Part shown: in pieces, positions 8,965 to 18,500 of the stretch
Layout: the number at the start of each line of letters is the position of its first letter
Numbering within the stretch: position 1 is the stretch's first letter
Source of the DNA: Lingula anatina
Taxonomy: Eukaryota; Brachiopoda; Lingulata; Lingulida; Lingulidae
Direction of reading: 5' to 3'
Assembly: GCF_001039355.2 (NCBI RefSeq)
Contig: NW_019773687.1
Span: forward strand, 1 to 55,488
Length of the DNA: 55,488 nucleotides
Translations under genes and position numbers: made by a program
The notes under the pieces: model-generated
Database searches by the model: none
What the model was told of the DNA's origin: nothing
What the model saw: the letters and a program-made list of their open reading frames with translations, nothing else

Positions 8965-11419
8965 CTGAAAGTTTGAAGAAACGATACACTCTTCACTAGC
9001 AATAGTCATTTAAATTTATCCCTTGCTATTTCCCAGTAATCATTCCATATGTAATTTGTATTTATACAGATGTTATTAAACTAAAAGTAGAGTAGAGAGC
9101 CTGTAAAATGTAACCTGTACACAATTCCTCATTATTTGGTCATCAGGATGACCATGAATATCACAAAATGGATGACAAGAAGGCCTAATAAATACCACAA
9201 TGATCAACTGTTCTTCAGATTCCTTTCTGGCAACTGGCAATTACTGTCACCAAAGGACACGGGGTGATGCTCACCAGGCCCGTAGACAGGGGGGGTTTGG
9301 GGGGTTTGAAAGAACCACCCTTTTTGTCAGGAAAAGTTTAATCTGGGTAAATTTTGTTCCATGTGTTCTAAGGAATCATTGTAAAAGGTCCACTTTTTCG
9401 GAAAAACGATCCCCCTTTTGAAATTGTTGGGTATGGGCCTGCTCACTACACAGAAGTAACAACAGAAATGAAGCCATTGTCTAAACAGCAGAAAACTATT
9501 CCACCTGAGTCTCCTGTAAAGAGCCAGGATATTGGGCAGATAAGTCAGCCACTGTCAGACAGCGACAGATTGGGAGTTCTCACTTCCAGATTCAGACCAT
9601 CCAAGGGTGGAAAACGCCTCTGAGAGAGTTCAGTGGCAAAAGACAAGGAGTACCTACTGTCTTTTTTGATGCCGCTCAATTTCAAAATTTAAGATACAAT
9701 TGCACCCAAGAAGAAATTTACTGTGTTCCCTGTTGGGTGTTTTCTTAAGGAAGCACTTTTATGGTTTCAAAACCACTGACCACGTAGGGAAGCATGTCTA
9801 GGATTGTCGCTCATCATCAGCAAAGCAAGGGCAAAGGCATCACTGCAGAGCAAGCTGCAGGGTTTCTCCGCATCTGCAATGGGAAAGAAGCAAGTATTAC
9901 GCAGCACCTATCGCAGGCTTAAAAGGAACACAACAAAAGAATACAAAGACATTCTAAGATCAATAGCCATCACACTGTTGACATGTGTACAAAAAAACAT
10001 GCCAATAAGAGGAAAGACTGAAGAACAGTCAAATTTTTTGGCATTTCTTCAGTTGTCAGTATCTAACACTATGTCTCAGCACAATGAGAAGGGCCCATGA
10101 AATGCTCAATGCATATAGATTTGCATATAAAATGAACTGCTAGATCTGATAACAAAACAAGTACAAGAAAACATTATTCCTGAATGCACTGTCACAGCTG
10201 CTCAGTATTAAATCCATTGACCAAGTGCTTAAGGACTTTGACTGTTCTGACCACAGGAGAATCCACATGGCATTTTAAAAAAGACTGTGTTGCTTGTAGT
10301 TCCCATTCATGAGTTTCATATTTTAAAAAATGATAATAAATAAATGAATTAAAAAAAAAAAAAACATTCTTTCGGTGAATAGATCTTAATAGTAAAATGA
10401 ATTGTGAACATACACATGTGCAATCTAACTGTTTACATTTTTTAATACGAACTTTTTCATGTACAATACATAATTGATCAGCAGTTGTTAATCCTTGAGT
10501 CCATAACTCACCTTTTACACTGACACTTCACTGAAAAACTATAAGCAGAGCTTGTGTAATATAGGGTATAGTATCCATATTTGGTTTACTTGTTGATAAA
10601 ATTAACTTATACTATTTTCTGTGTTATCTATATATTATATTGTAAATGTTCATGGTTTCAAGGATTTCTTATTAATTATGATTCAGTGACTGTGTAATCT
10701 ATTATATTTTTCATGGTTCAAAGATTTCATATTTATGTCTTAGTGATAATAAGTACATTGGAACAAATTAGTTATGAAACAGCTACGCTGTCACAAGAGC
10801 TTTGACAGGGTGAATACCCACTGGTCATTGGGTTTAGATTGATTAATGGGTAGTAATTTGCAGAATGACCACAGCAACAGCAGTAGAGAATACCCGCATT
10901 GGTGCCCCCCCCCCTTCAAATAAGCCTGGATCCACCCCTGGTCTATGAATACCATTGGTCAAAACTCTTTATTGCATTGATTTTTTTTTTTTTTAATTTA
11001 ATATTATTGTTGTTATTATTATTATTATTATTTATTTTTTTGGAGGGGGGGGGGTGTACTAAGTTACTGGTAACCAATTACCACCCCGAGTGAGAATTAA
11101 CCGTTCACAAGTGAGACTGCATCCAACGACCTGTGGCACTCAACCTGGTGATCCTCTTGGGGCAAAAACGCAACGCAGCTTTTGTGTGTGTGTGTGTGTG
11201 TGTTTGTGTTTTCGAAGAGCAATATAACTCACACACTACTACTTACTTTTTTTCAATTATTCCTTTTTCTGGTAAGCTTTTCACTTTTTGCTTCTTCACT
11301 TTACTTCCATGTTCATCGCTGCACGTGCGCTTCTTTCCATTTCTGTCTGGTTTTACGTCATTATCGTCTTCACTTGAACTGCCCGAGTATGACACGAGTG
11401 TCTGACTGGGCGCTGCCAT
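109..11419 (-). CDS. USB1: USB1-like U6 snRNA 3'-to-5' exonuclease (2H phosphoesterase), seven exons
   Basis: Seven exons on the minus strand with phases that join: 11419-11247, 3407-3265, 2875-2695, 2448-2395, 2121-2016, 1558-1475 and a terminal exon about 312-109. All internal introns have GT-AG ends. The protein (about 314 aa) starts MAAPSQTLVSYSGSSSED, like the short serine/acid-rich USB1 N-terminus, then RLPLPDNIKAMF, SFPHEHGIWATYVYIP, the first catalytic HxS motif (FHVSLSRTVVLRHHW), VYTNDEKTRSFLGLKV, and the second HxS motif (NPSFHMSVLWALGD). Both catalytic histidines are present. Family knowledge: USB1 trims the oligo-U tail of U6 snRNA in the nucleus and leaves a terminal cyclic phosphate. 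Start ATG at 11419 has A at -3 and G at +4; an in-frame upstream ATG/TTG region exists at 11440. The C-terminus runs about 34 residues past the usual end (LEPFSFQL). An AATAAA on the minus strand near position 12-17 could be the polyadenylation signal. Confidence 0.9.
1475..2448 (-). CDS. USB1: USB1 exons 4, 5 and 6 (second HxS catalytic motif)
   Basis: Exon 4 is 2448-2395 (FTCQFGELEVYTNDEKT), a 54-nt micro-exon missed by ORF-length filters. Exon 5 is 2121-2016 (SFLGLKVQHGFKNL...EEFHLQKYYK) and exon 6 is 1558-1475 (NPSFHMSVLWALGD...ASLD). Phases 1/2, 1/0 and 0/0 join without a break. Exon 6 contains the second HxS (HMS), which with the first pair forms the active site of 2H phosphoesterases. 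Confidence 0.87.
2695..3407 (-). CDS. USB1: USB1 exons 2 and 3 (first HxS catalytic motif)
   Basis: Exon 2 is 3407-3265 (1 nt + 47 codons + 1 nt) and exon 3 is 2875-2695 (2 nt + 59 codons + 2 nt). They join as YIP-F-NPDEQFLYL. Exon 3 carries the first HxS motif in DDFHVSLSRTVVLRHHW. Flanking acceptors read TTTTATAG and TTTTCTAG, and donors read GTAAGC and GTAATG. The segment is colinear with the N-terminal lobe of the 2H phosphoesterase fold. Confidence 0.88.
3408..5031. other. USB1 intron 1, 3' part: no gene seen
   Basis: AT-rich sequence between USB1 exon 2 and the nested TatD-like ORF. It contains a run of eleven or more G near 3969, a C run near 4650 and poly-A/T stretches. Short ORFs here have no recognisable motif. 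No inverted-repeat element boundary was found by eye. Confidence 0.5.
5032..6597 (-). CDS. TatD/TATDN2-like hydrolase-fold protein, probably catalytically impaired; nested in USB1 intron 1
   Basis: A 521-aa uninterrupted ORF. Residues 1-75 are Lys/Arg-rich (several basic clusters, likely nuclear signals), followed by a C-x4-C...H-x5-H knuckle (CIVPGCKTKTVDLKAHAQGLH) and a helical middle domain. From about residue 270 it follows the TatD barrel: GGSVAFYCDP, AIGLHPQYA, ALGHVGFDFTEP...W, VLVLYCHS, IHLRYFYGTK, FGFTGLVGSF, LLESDVPYL, and the C-terminal EHILKVTGQNALKLY. TatD proteins are metal-dependent nucleases. By eye the usual ligands are altered: Glu of GExGLD is His, His of LHCR is Tyr, His of HCFTG is Arg, and no N-terminal HxH is visible; only the Asp of ESDVPY stays. 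It may therefore bind nucleic acid without cutting. Lack of introns suits a retrocopy or a family of intronless copies. The ATG at 6597 is the first Met, but an AG acceptor-like site just upstream (about 6600) allows an extra 5' exon. Confidence 0.8.
   Translation of the reverse strand: MKNGQKKRKNKKQRKRQRAEQSNSPDCMECQPVQNLKKPKRKRKQKKGKTAIKSSVPPCQCKDLSNPKKKVKKKQCIVPGCKTKTVDLKAHAQGLHIPSVFDECLPCVEEVLVERRRALTMLYVWLVGRPGKWNDLVQYVNRVVDLRSLSGCPISPVQREAMKTMCDFVRVPSPKKFRLRPVNAIGVLCHWRVLLVISAILLPVQREFLVNTFRSPADRACQANRVLGGTSEMSHVSPSVGWKEVSFDGPASSLSSLSSHPLPEVKIQTENQLVPQSLPAWAEITFGGSVAFYCDPNTYPSFESLDNCPGNRNIAIGLHPQYASESLSLQNSWVMALAQLMKHPSVVALGHVGFDFTEPMEDWSRQVQMLLNILPFLKWQHVLVLYCHSTLYDKQGQHAYLMLLDHLQNVVPSYHMIHLRYFYGTKYVVKHWLKKFPRTHFGFTGLVGSFNPGQRAALKMLRDSQILLESDVPYLYEVDQSESSKKQLFRTAELVANIRGVSVEHILKVTGQNALKLYKKQ
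7667..7745 (+). promoter_or_regulatory. CCAAT box plus TATA box: core-promoter-like segment, possibly a solo LTR or element promoter
   Basis: CCAAT at 7667-7671 is followed 44 bp later by TATATAAG at 7715-7722. A pyrimidine-rich initiator-like TTCTACCATTCAG comes about 20 bp after that. The sequence downstream (GCATCAGCGGCTCAACGG) is GC-richer than its surroundings. The only ORF after it (7770-8015) lacks recognisable motifs. It may be the U3/R part of a lone long terminal repeat; no flanking duplicate was found. Confidence 0.3.
8433..8532. repeat. Fragment of a dispersed element with paired TTTCACAAAGAATCT motifs
   Basis: CGTTTCACAAAGAATCTTA at 8427-8447 recurs as GTTTCACAAAGAATCTAACG at 8508-8527. 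Between them lies a set of interleaved GTCGACT/AGTCGAC inverted motifs. A related TGCGTTTCACAAAGAT string occurs at 40196 inside a METTL27 intron, so this looks like part of a dispersed family. Confidence 0.45.
8888..8962. repeat. (TA)n microsatellite, about 37 repeats
   Basis: Uninterrupted alternating AT from 8888 to 8962. It is read as IYIYIY in spurious ORFs on both strands. Confidence 0.97.
9275..9441. mobile_element. Small inverted-repeat element (MITE) with 5-bp target duplication
   Basis: Starts CAGGCCCGTA and ends TATGGGCCTG (9 of 10 positions inverted). It is flanked on both sides by CTCAC (9270-9274 and 9442-9446). Removing the element joins ...GGTGATG-CTCAC-TACACAG..., which continues the older hAT-derived sequence, so this element is nested in it. 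Confidence 0.72.
9447..10280 (+). pseudogene. Decayed hAT-type (ZMYM1-like/TTF zinc-finger) transposase
   Basis: Fragments in shifting frames keep family landmarks. First comes TSRFRPSKGGKR, then FQNLRYNCTQEEIYCVPCWVF, which resembles the TTF-type finger that precedes hAT cores. Then KRNTTKEYKDILRSIAITLL...KNMPIRGKTEEQSNFLAFLQL matches the usual FLAxQGLPLRGHDE...NFLELL segment, and LLDLITKQVQENIIPECTVTAAQY follows. Stops and frame changes break it repeatedly, and no C-terminal dimerisation region is seen before 10300. The best surviving reading frame is 9804-10100. It is a dead copy in USB1 intron 1 on the opposite strand. Confidence 0.62.
10281..11246. other. USB1 intron 1, 5' part: no gene
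   Basis: AT-rich sequence with poly-A (about 10350) and a C run near 10907, followed by AAATAAGCCTGGATCCACCCCTGG, the typical end of a small DNA element. There is a T/ATT-rich tract at 10980-11040, a G run near 11046, and a (GT)n tract at 11181-11205 just inside the donor of USB1 exon 1. Confidence 0.5.
11247..11419 (-). CDS. USB1: USB1 exon 1 (N-terminus)
   Basis: 57 codons plus 2 nt, ending at a GTAAGT donor (rc of 11241-11246). The split codon AA|T joins to the exon at 3407 and gives ...IIEKN-DRLPLPDN. This exon is separated from the rest of the gene by 7.8 kb. The encoded segment is charged and rich in Ser, Asp and Lys (SYSGSSSEDDND, SKVKKQKVKS), typical of the disordered nuclear N-terminus of USB1 proteins. 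Confidence 0.82.
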
Positions 11420-14400
11420 TTTTGTTTTGCATTCGAACACATCACACGTTTCTCAACACCCGATCTCAACTGTCGCAATGCAATCAAAGTGCTAATCAAA
11501 GCGCCGCAACTCTAACAAAAACTCAATACAGTAGCTTCTCTTCTGTCTCTTTATTTGTATTAAAGTAAATTCGATTACTTTGTAACTTTTATGCCTTTAA
11601 AATGACTGCTTACCTATATTAAACTGAGTTGAAGCGGCGTTACTAGACCTAACTGATTTGGTGTTTCCAATGGCAAATGAACTGCGCCCTCACAAATATT
11701 AGCCTACCTCATGTAGATTGCTCTGAAAAAAAGGTATGGTAAACAAGATTTTATATTATGCAGGTGGATGGTTGCTTTATATGTCGGGAATTGAATTCTT
11801 TACATCAAAGCAAATTGTCTCGAACATATGATGTGAGTAATTATTTTTGTGTAAGCGTTTTTACATTTTCACGCATTTAATGAACATCTCCTATGTGCCA
11901 AACATGCGTTTGATGCGTTCTGGAACAGTTGGTACATGTACCGAAAGGCCACAAACTTTTTGTATGAAATGTGCATGTGGTAACTGTCATATTTCCCCGC
12001 CCCCTTTATTGTGATTATTTTCATTGTGCCCCCTTTACCTCCGAGGCTCAGCTGGCTATGGATACTGAGAAGGGGATCGAAACTGGGGCGGGGGGAATAA
12101 CAATAGATAGGCCTATACCACAAGTTATAATATAAGAAGTGTTCTCTTTTCTTTCCTCTCTTTTCTTTTTCGTCCAAAATGCTTGACAGTTTCTCTACTT
12201 GAAAATCTATATAATGATTGCTAATTGTCGTGTCAGAGCTTCAGCAGGTTTGGTTGAATTCTATCGTGCCAGTCAAATATTTTAGATGCGTTTGTTAACT
12301 ACAAACACGATACAGTAGTGGATTTAGGGGAAGGGTGTCATACCACCCCTCCATCGATTTCTGAAAAAAATCACACCAATGGTCCCCTCTTTAAGTGAGA
12401 ATTTTGACTAGCTGAATCATAGTTCTAAACCCTACCAAATGGCACCGTTCGCGCTCTAAAATAAATTTCAGCGCGGGTCCCGAACCCCATGCCAATGGTG
12501 GTGGTGGTGGTGGGGAGGGGGGGGGGTGGAGGGTCGGCTTTGCATTCGCAGACACCTCCCATCAAATAATCCTGCATCCGCCCCTACGATATGTTGCTTT
12601 CAACGGCACGACCAAACAGGATGCCTAGATGCGCGTTTGTGATTGCCGTGCGTAGCGCGGTTAACTGAATAATCAAACTTGTGGTTGACAATGAAAAATA
12701 TATAAGAGTGCATATTTGTAGGTTTGGAGGAGAAAAAAGCTATTGGCACGCGTCGGGCCCGAAGCTAGAAGTACATGTGGCTACCAAAATACTTATTTAT
12801 AAATTACTGCTCATTCGCGGAACCGATTTTTATCTTACCGACAGTATATAACTTAGATTAATATATTATATGTAATGCTAGGGCAGTATCTCAGCTTTAG
12901 GAAGGATCCGAAGGTCTGGCAAAGTTCATTCTCCAACTCCTTGTCCAAGCATCTTTCATCAAGTTAATATTTCATCGTCATCGAAAAGATGGGATGACAG
13001 AACGCAGGCACCCGATCTATCTAAATTTACCGTTATTATATTTAAGGAAGCCAAAAATATATAAATGTATAATTACCACACCATAACAATGATATCACCG
13101 TAAAGCGCTTTTGTTATGAAAATTCCTTTTTTTTTGTTCCCGTCCGTAGCATAATTACGTAAATTTGACGGCCATTTTGAAAACAGTCAAATTTATTTTT
13201 ATTAAATACACGTGAGGAGTTATTTCCCCCATTTATTTCAAGTGTTATACTTAAATAAAATGAAATATATATTTTTTTATAAAAATCACTTTAGATAATT
13301 TAAAAAAAATGAAAAAAAGTAATAATAAAAACGAATTTTGGGCTGCTCGAGATATCCCAACTTTATCACATTGACAATTCATCCCGCCAGATGGCGTTGG
13401 TGTACGAGCCTTAGAGGGCTAGGAATTGTGGGAATTATTTTGACTATTCTCATTGGTCAATATGTACTAACTTCCTGTACCAAAGTAAATGTCCTGATAT
13501 GTCATGTGAGTAGGATACAGACTAAAGACTGCTGACACTTAGCATTTCAAAGACTTCTGAAGAAAATACCACTCACTGTGTTTGATATATTTTAGGTAAG
13601 CTGGGTAATAATATGATTCGGAACTTTGCCCTACATGTCCAAAAGGTTTGGAGAGAATGCGTCCTCAAAATATTTCCTCGACGTAGACAAATAAAGCGCG
13701 CACTGCTTCCGGTAATTTCATTTGTCACATTATCTCAGAAGAAAGGTGGCGCTCTGGTAAGGATGGTCATCACTTGGGGAGTTCCCGAAAAACAGCGTAC
13801 ACTTTCTGTGAGTCACGTTTTAGTGAAAACTTAGGAGCCTGTTACAGTAACGTTATTCTCACTTGCTGAAACGAGTGCAAAATATTGTAAGTGGAACTCT
13901 GCAAATGTTTTATTTAAATTCTGTTCGGAGCAGGGGGGGGGGGGGTAAGAAAAGTCAGACGATAGACTAAATGACGGACGAAAACAGCTACAAAACACGG
14001 AATTAAGGACACATTTTGAAATGAAATTTTGGGCTCTTTATGCCCTTGCATTTTTAATAATCCCTCACATCATTACTTCCCCACATTGTGACACCCCTGC
14101 GTCGTTACACGAGCCCCCTTTAGCAAAACTAATATTAATACCTTCCCTGCACTGTTACTCCCCTTATTGTTTTCTAAAAGATTATTTAAGCTTTAAGAGT
14201 TTTCTCAAGAAAGTATGCTATATACATTGTGTCATGTTAGAGTTTTAAAAGACAAATTATAATAACAGCAAAAAAGATGAGGGTAATTTTTTATTTATCT
14301 GCTGTTTTTCAGTTAGGTATTTTATATGAATAACTGTAAGCACTACATGTACAGTTACAACTATTGGCATAATTATAAACGAGTAATAGTTGAAAATATA

Positions 14401-14765
14401 TATATAATTTGCTCTTGCGTGTCACATAGAGTGGATGACAAGTATATAGTTGGAACAGAGTTATCCTGAGGCTGTGCTTTAAACAACAGGATGAACATGT
14501 TAGTGAAATAAAAATGATTTGTTCTATTGTTCAGGGTGCCAGCCATGTGATAACATCATAATTTTCATCAGTCGCATAATTTTCAAGATTTTTTTCCATA
14601 ACAAACTTGTGGTTTATCTCCAGTCGTCAAACACCAACAGAAGAATGGATCACAGCAACTGAGTACATCCTTAAAAATACAAAAAATTTGGAATTTTTCA
14701 GATGTGACTAATGTAGAAAAATTCCAATAGAGGGCCCTGCCCAACGCAAGCCTTGGGCCAGGAAC
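11420..14765. other. Divergent intergenic region between USB1 (minus) and the MEP-1-like gene (plus)
   Basis: About 3.3 kb with a MITE at 12313-12585 and a G run near 13931. It must hold the two promoters and any untranslated first exons, but no TATA box or exon could be fixed. Short ORFs at 13338-13535 and 13613-13834 have no recognisable motif. Confidence 0.5.
12313..12585. mobile_element. MITE with GGATTTAGGGG-type ends
   Basis: Left end CAGTAGTGGATTTAGGGG and right end ATCCTGCATCCGCCCCT are imperfect inverted repeats. ACGATA is repeated on both sides (12307-12312 and 12586-12591). The interior contains (GGT)n and a G run. The end sequence resembles hAT-like MITEs starting CAGTGGCGGATCC, though 8-bp duplications would be expected for hAT. 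Confidence 0.55.
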
Positions 14766-15549
14766 ATGGAAGTTGACTATCCACCTCCTCAAATTTGTAT
14801 GGATCAGAGTTCTAAGGGAAATGGGAAAAGTACTCCAAATACCGATCACTCCTATAGCAGTGTCCTCGTAGATGACTCACATGTGGATGAGAGCTGTAAC
14901 GACTACAGTATAAAACCAAATTCCCAGAATAATGTGCATCTTCAGGGGAAGCTTGAGATGGATGCTGGAGACAATTTGTGTCAGGGAAATATTGACTCTG
15001 AGACAGGATTATACACTGAAGCAACTATTGTAATCAGCAAGCAAACAGAGGATGGTAGGATAAAAACACAGGAGGAACTACTAGGTACTACAGAAAAATG
15101 TGCTGCCAAAGGTAATGCATTGTCACACAATTGGGGACAGATACATATAGTTAAAGAAAATGATGAACACTCAACTCCCCAGAACTTGAGAGACCCACAT
15201 CCTCATTCAGTTGACCCCATAGACACCTCAGATAATTTGATAAAGGTGGAGAACTCTGGTAACAGTGCCATAGAAGTGAAACAATTGGAGTCGGAACACT
15301 GTTATGGGAAGAACAGTAGAGATTATAATCAGGAGAATAAAACTAATCAGAATGTGGAGGGCAGTGATGACACTGATATGGAGATTGATGTAGAGATTGG
15401 AGTGGAAGAAGTAGAAGTGAATACCCTGGAAAATGTTGATGAGGGAAGTGGCATGGAGGTTGAAGAGGAAAATCAAGTTCTGATTGATACAGAGGAAGTT
15501 GAAGTGTCAACAAAGGCAGAGGGTGGAAAAAGTAATGCTCCAGGAAGTG
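14766..15549 (+). CDS. Exon 1 of the MEP-1-like gene: acidic N-terminal region
   Basis: 261 codons plus 1 nt, ending at AAGTG|GTAAGA. The exon is rich in Asp, Glu, Ser and Asn, and ends in a strongly acidic stretch (MEIDVEIGVEEVEVN, QVLIDTEEVEVST). The latter hydrophobic-acidic run could be a SUMO-interaction motif, but this is a guess. Reading past the donor gives only four more codons before TAA, consistent with splicing. The G left over pairs with CA of the exon at 16654 (Ala). Confidence 0.78.
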
Positions 15550-18500
15550 GTAAGAAGGATTAACAATACTCTTTTAATTGAAAGTAAAATTTGTTGTATC
15601 AAATATATTTTAAATTTTTGCAAACTGCATGCACCAGAGATTGGTCTATCATTTTGACAAAGGATGTGTTCACAACCAACTTGAGCTGTGGCCTAACTAC
15701 TAGTAAGCAGTGGCCTAAATATGGCACAACCCACTTAAAAGCATGGTGTGCAATCCCCTAATAGAGCCAAGAGTTCAATTCTCTGCCCCTGCAGGAATGG
15801 CGCCAGACATGCTGAAACTGACGATCCGATCGGTCATTACCGGGAAAATTTTTCTGGACTGGTAAAAATTGGACTCGGTCGGTCCAAAGGACCGCCAAGA
15901 GTATTAAGAACCACAATTTTGAATTTACATTCATCATTCGACATATTTCACCAATAAAATTATATAAAACCCAAAGCGTTTTTCCACTCCATTTAAAACC
16001 TATCACATCCACAAACAAAGTAAGCTACCTAATCGTACTGTTAGTATCTGTCTCAAACGAATAGGTTGATTTTTGGTCTGACAAAAGTCACTCGGACCAG
16101 CAAATTTTTCATTACTGCCGGTCCAAATGTCTGGCCATTCTGAAAAGTTTTCAGCATATTTGAAGTGTGCGTGTTAGGCGGGGAATCCATCAGGGAATTG
16201 CACGCCTTGCTTCCCAGTGTGTGCCATATACGAGCTGGGGCTCAGTTAGCTATATAGGCTGTGTGGTATCTTGGTTGTGAACACTCCCTAAGTAGTAAGT
16301 AAGCTTTCTGGATACACAGGCTTCAGGTTCTTGGCTCAGAAATAATTTAAATACAGTAAAGACATAATCTTTTTAATGGAGGAAAATTGAAAGTTTTTCA
16401 GATACTGTATTTTAAAGGCATAATTGCTTATAATAAGAGCATTCCTAAAAATGAAAGAAACCTGGCAACCGAATTTAAAAGTAGGCTGCTGTTTAGTTCT
16501 ATTCCACGCAGTAAAATCACCACAAAAAATATAGAAATATAATGTTTATGATTTTAAATTATCTGCCTGAAAATTTGATCCTTTTTGCCCATTGATAATA
16601 TGGAGTCATAAATATAATCAAAATCCTTAAAAATATTCTGGCTATGATTTCAGCATTGCAAACTCTCAAGGCACTGGCAACACCCTTCCAACATTCAGAA
16701 ACGAAGAGCTCCGATGTTGACAGCAGGATTCTGGCTTTGGTCATCCACTCACTGGAGAATGAGTCCCTTGCAGACCATTCTCTGTACTCCTTTATGACAG
16801 TGAGAGTGCATTTAGTGAATGGAATAACTGGAAAACCAATGCAATGTCAAAATGGGTATGAATAAGTTATTAAATGTGCAGTCTGGAAGTATAGTGTTAC
16901 GTTAGCAGTAATAATGTCCTTGACTTCAATGTCTTACATTTTTGAGTTCATGGTCACAGTCATCGTATATATTTTCTGAAAATATTAGTATTTTATTGAA
17001 TTCCTACCCCAAATATATAGGTCTTATTATTAACCAGTAGTTTAATGCCTACATGTCCATTTCTTTGAATTTTCTTATAAAGGATGAGTGCGAATAAGGG
17101 GGTAAAAGTGCCCACTTTTGTACATGAAAAATAAATTGTGAATGAATGAAAAAAAATTGATGCCTAATTAAAGTTGGGGTCTTACACTTTTATGATCCAC
17201 ATAAAAAAATATTTTTTATTGAATTTGAAATATAAAAAATTAATGGCAAAATGACCTTGTCAAATATTCATGAAAATGTGTGTGCTAGGGGGGGTCTGAA
17301 TTGTAATGCTACATATCTTCAGTTATAGTAAGGTGACAACTGTGAAATTTTGTAATTGGGTACAGAAGGTGCCTGTGTAAAAAAGAAAGGCAATAAGTGG
17401 CCAATCANTCCTTTATCTCTAACATAATATCATTTAGTTTTAATTCTGAACCACAGTCCTAAACGTATCCCCATTAAAAAAAAAAATGCACTAAAGGATA
17501 CTTTTTGAAAGAGTTTTTACTAAGGGCTCGTTCCCACTGAAACTGTTGTTCTACATTGATTGAACCAACTACGCGGGGACTTTAACTGAAGTTTAACAGA
17601 CTATGAAGCCTCCTCCTGGCATTGAGTAGAATACAGAAAAGCTGGGCCCAGTTTTATAAAGGACGTTTCTAAAGCACTAACCAGTGGATAAGCCTAACCA
17701 GTGGATAAATTCTCCATTAACTAAAAGATGGTTAAAATGTGTTTCATATACAGTGTTCTGACTGAAAACGGCCAATAAGTTAACTGGCCAGTGTTTAACT
17801 GGATAAAATAATTATTTAAAGATCAGTTAACTAACAGACTGTTTAAACACTGTTTATGAAACACAATTTCATCCGTCATTTAGTTAACGGGGCTTAGAGT
17901 TAAACACTGTTTAATGCTAAACGTCCTTTATAAAACTGGGCCCTGGTGATTATAATTAATACAAGTATGTTGAAAATGAGGAGGGGTGTTAATCTAACCC
18001 AGACACCTTGTAGCTTTCATTATGCTTTTAATCCTTCTTATCAAATTTAGGGAGATGGTTTTACCTAGGATGACAAAACCATGGGACTTTAAAGTAAACA
18101 GGTAAATGCACCAGCTATATATTATAGTTTATTTACCTCTGCCAAGGAGGTTATGTTTTCACCTCTGTTTGTCTGTTTGACTGTCTGTCATCAACATAAC
18201 TCAAAAAGTTATGGACCGTTTTTGATGAAAATTTCAGGAACTGTCACAAGTGGGCCAAGGAAGAGATGATTAGTTTTTAGTGGTGAACTGGATTAATGAT
18301 CAATCAATAATCAATTATAATCGAAAGTTGCTGCCTTGGCTGAGGTCTGCGGTCTCGGAGTGCTTTTCTAGTTGGTGTTATAAAACAAGTAGACTTTAGA
18401 GTATGATACTGATTGCTCTAAGCATGGCTTCTAAAATTCTGTTTTTGTAAATAAGAAACTTTTTCAGATTATATATTCAGGTATTTCAGCATATCCTACT

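Larger units (their letters stand above)
6598..9446. other. USB1 intron 1, middle part: small repeats, no convincing gene
   Basis: Holds a short palindrome at about 6640-6690 (ATATATTAATAAT and its reverse), a core-promoter-like segment at 7667-7722, a repeat fragment at 8430-8535 and a long (TA)n tract. A minus-strand ORF at 6927-7145 (MLEDELVLVQKSVKLG...) has no family motif I recognise, and its flanks do not give a clear exon. Confidence 0.4.

Noticed and set aside
8765-8999. ORFs on both strands with long IYIYIY tracts
   Set aside because: They are translations of the (TA)n microsatellite.
11133-11568. Plus-strand ORFs of 90 and 128 aa with VCVCVC tracts
   Set aside because: They run through a (GT)n tract and lie antisense to USB1 exon 1.
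13338-13834. Two short plus-strand ORFs in the intergenic region upstream of the MEP-1-like gene
   Set aside because: No recognisable motif or splice linkage. They might overlap an untranslated first exon, but the sequence does not show it.
15228-15476. Minus-strand ORFs opposite the acidic N-terminal exon of the MEP-1-like gene
   Set aside because: Shadow frames: the plus strand has the spliced, in-phase gene and these contain no motif.
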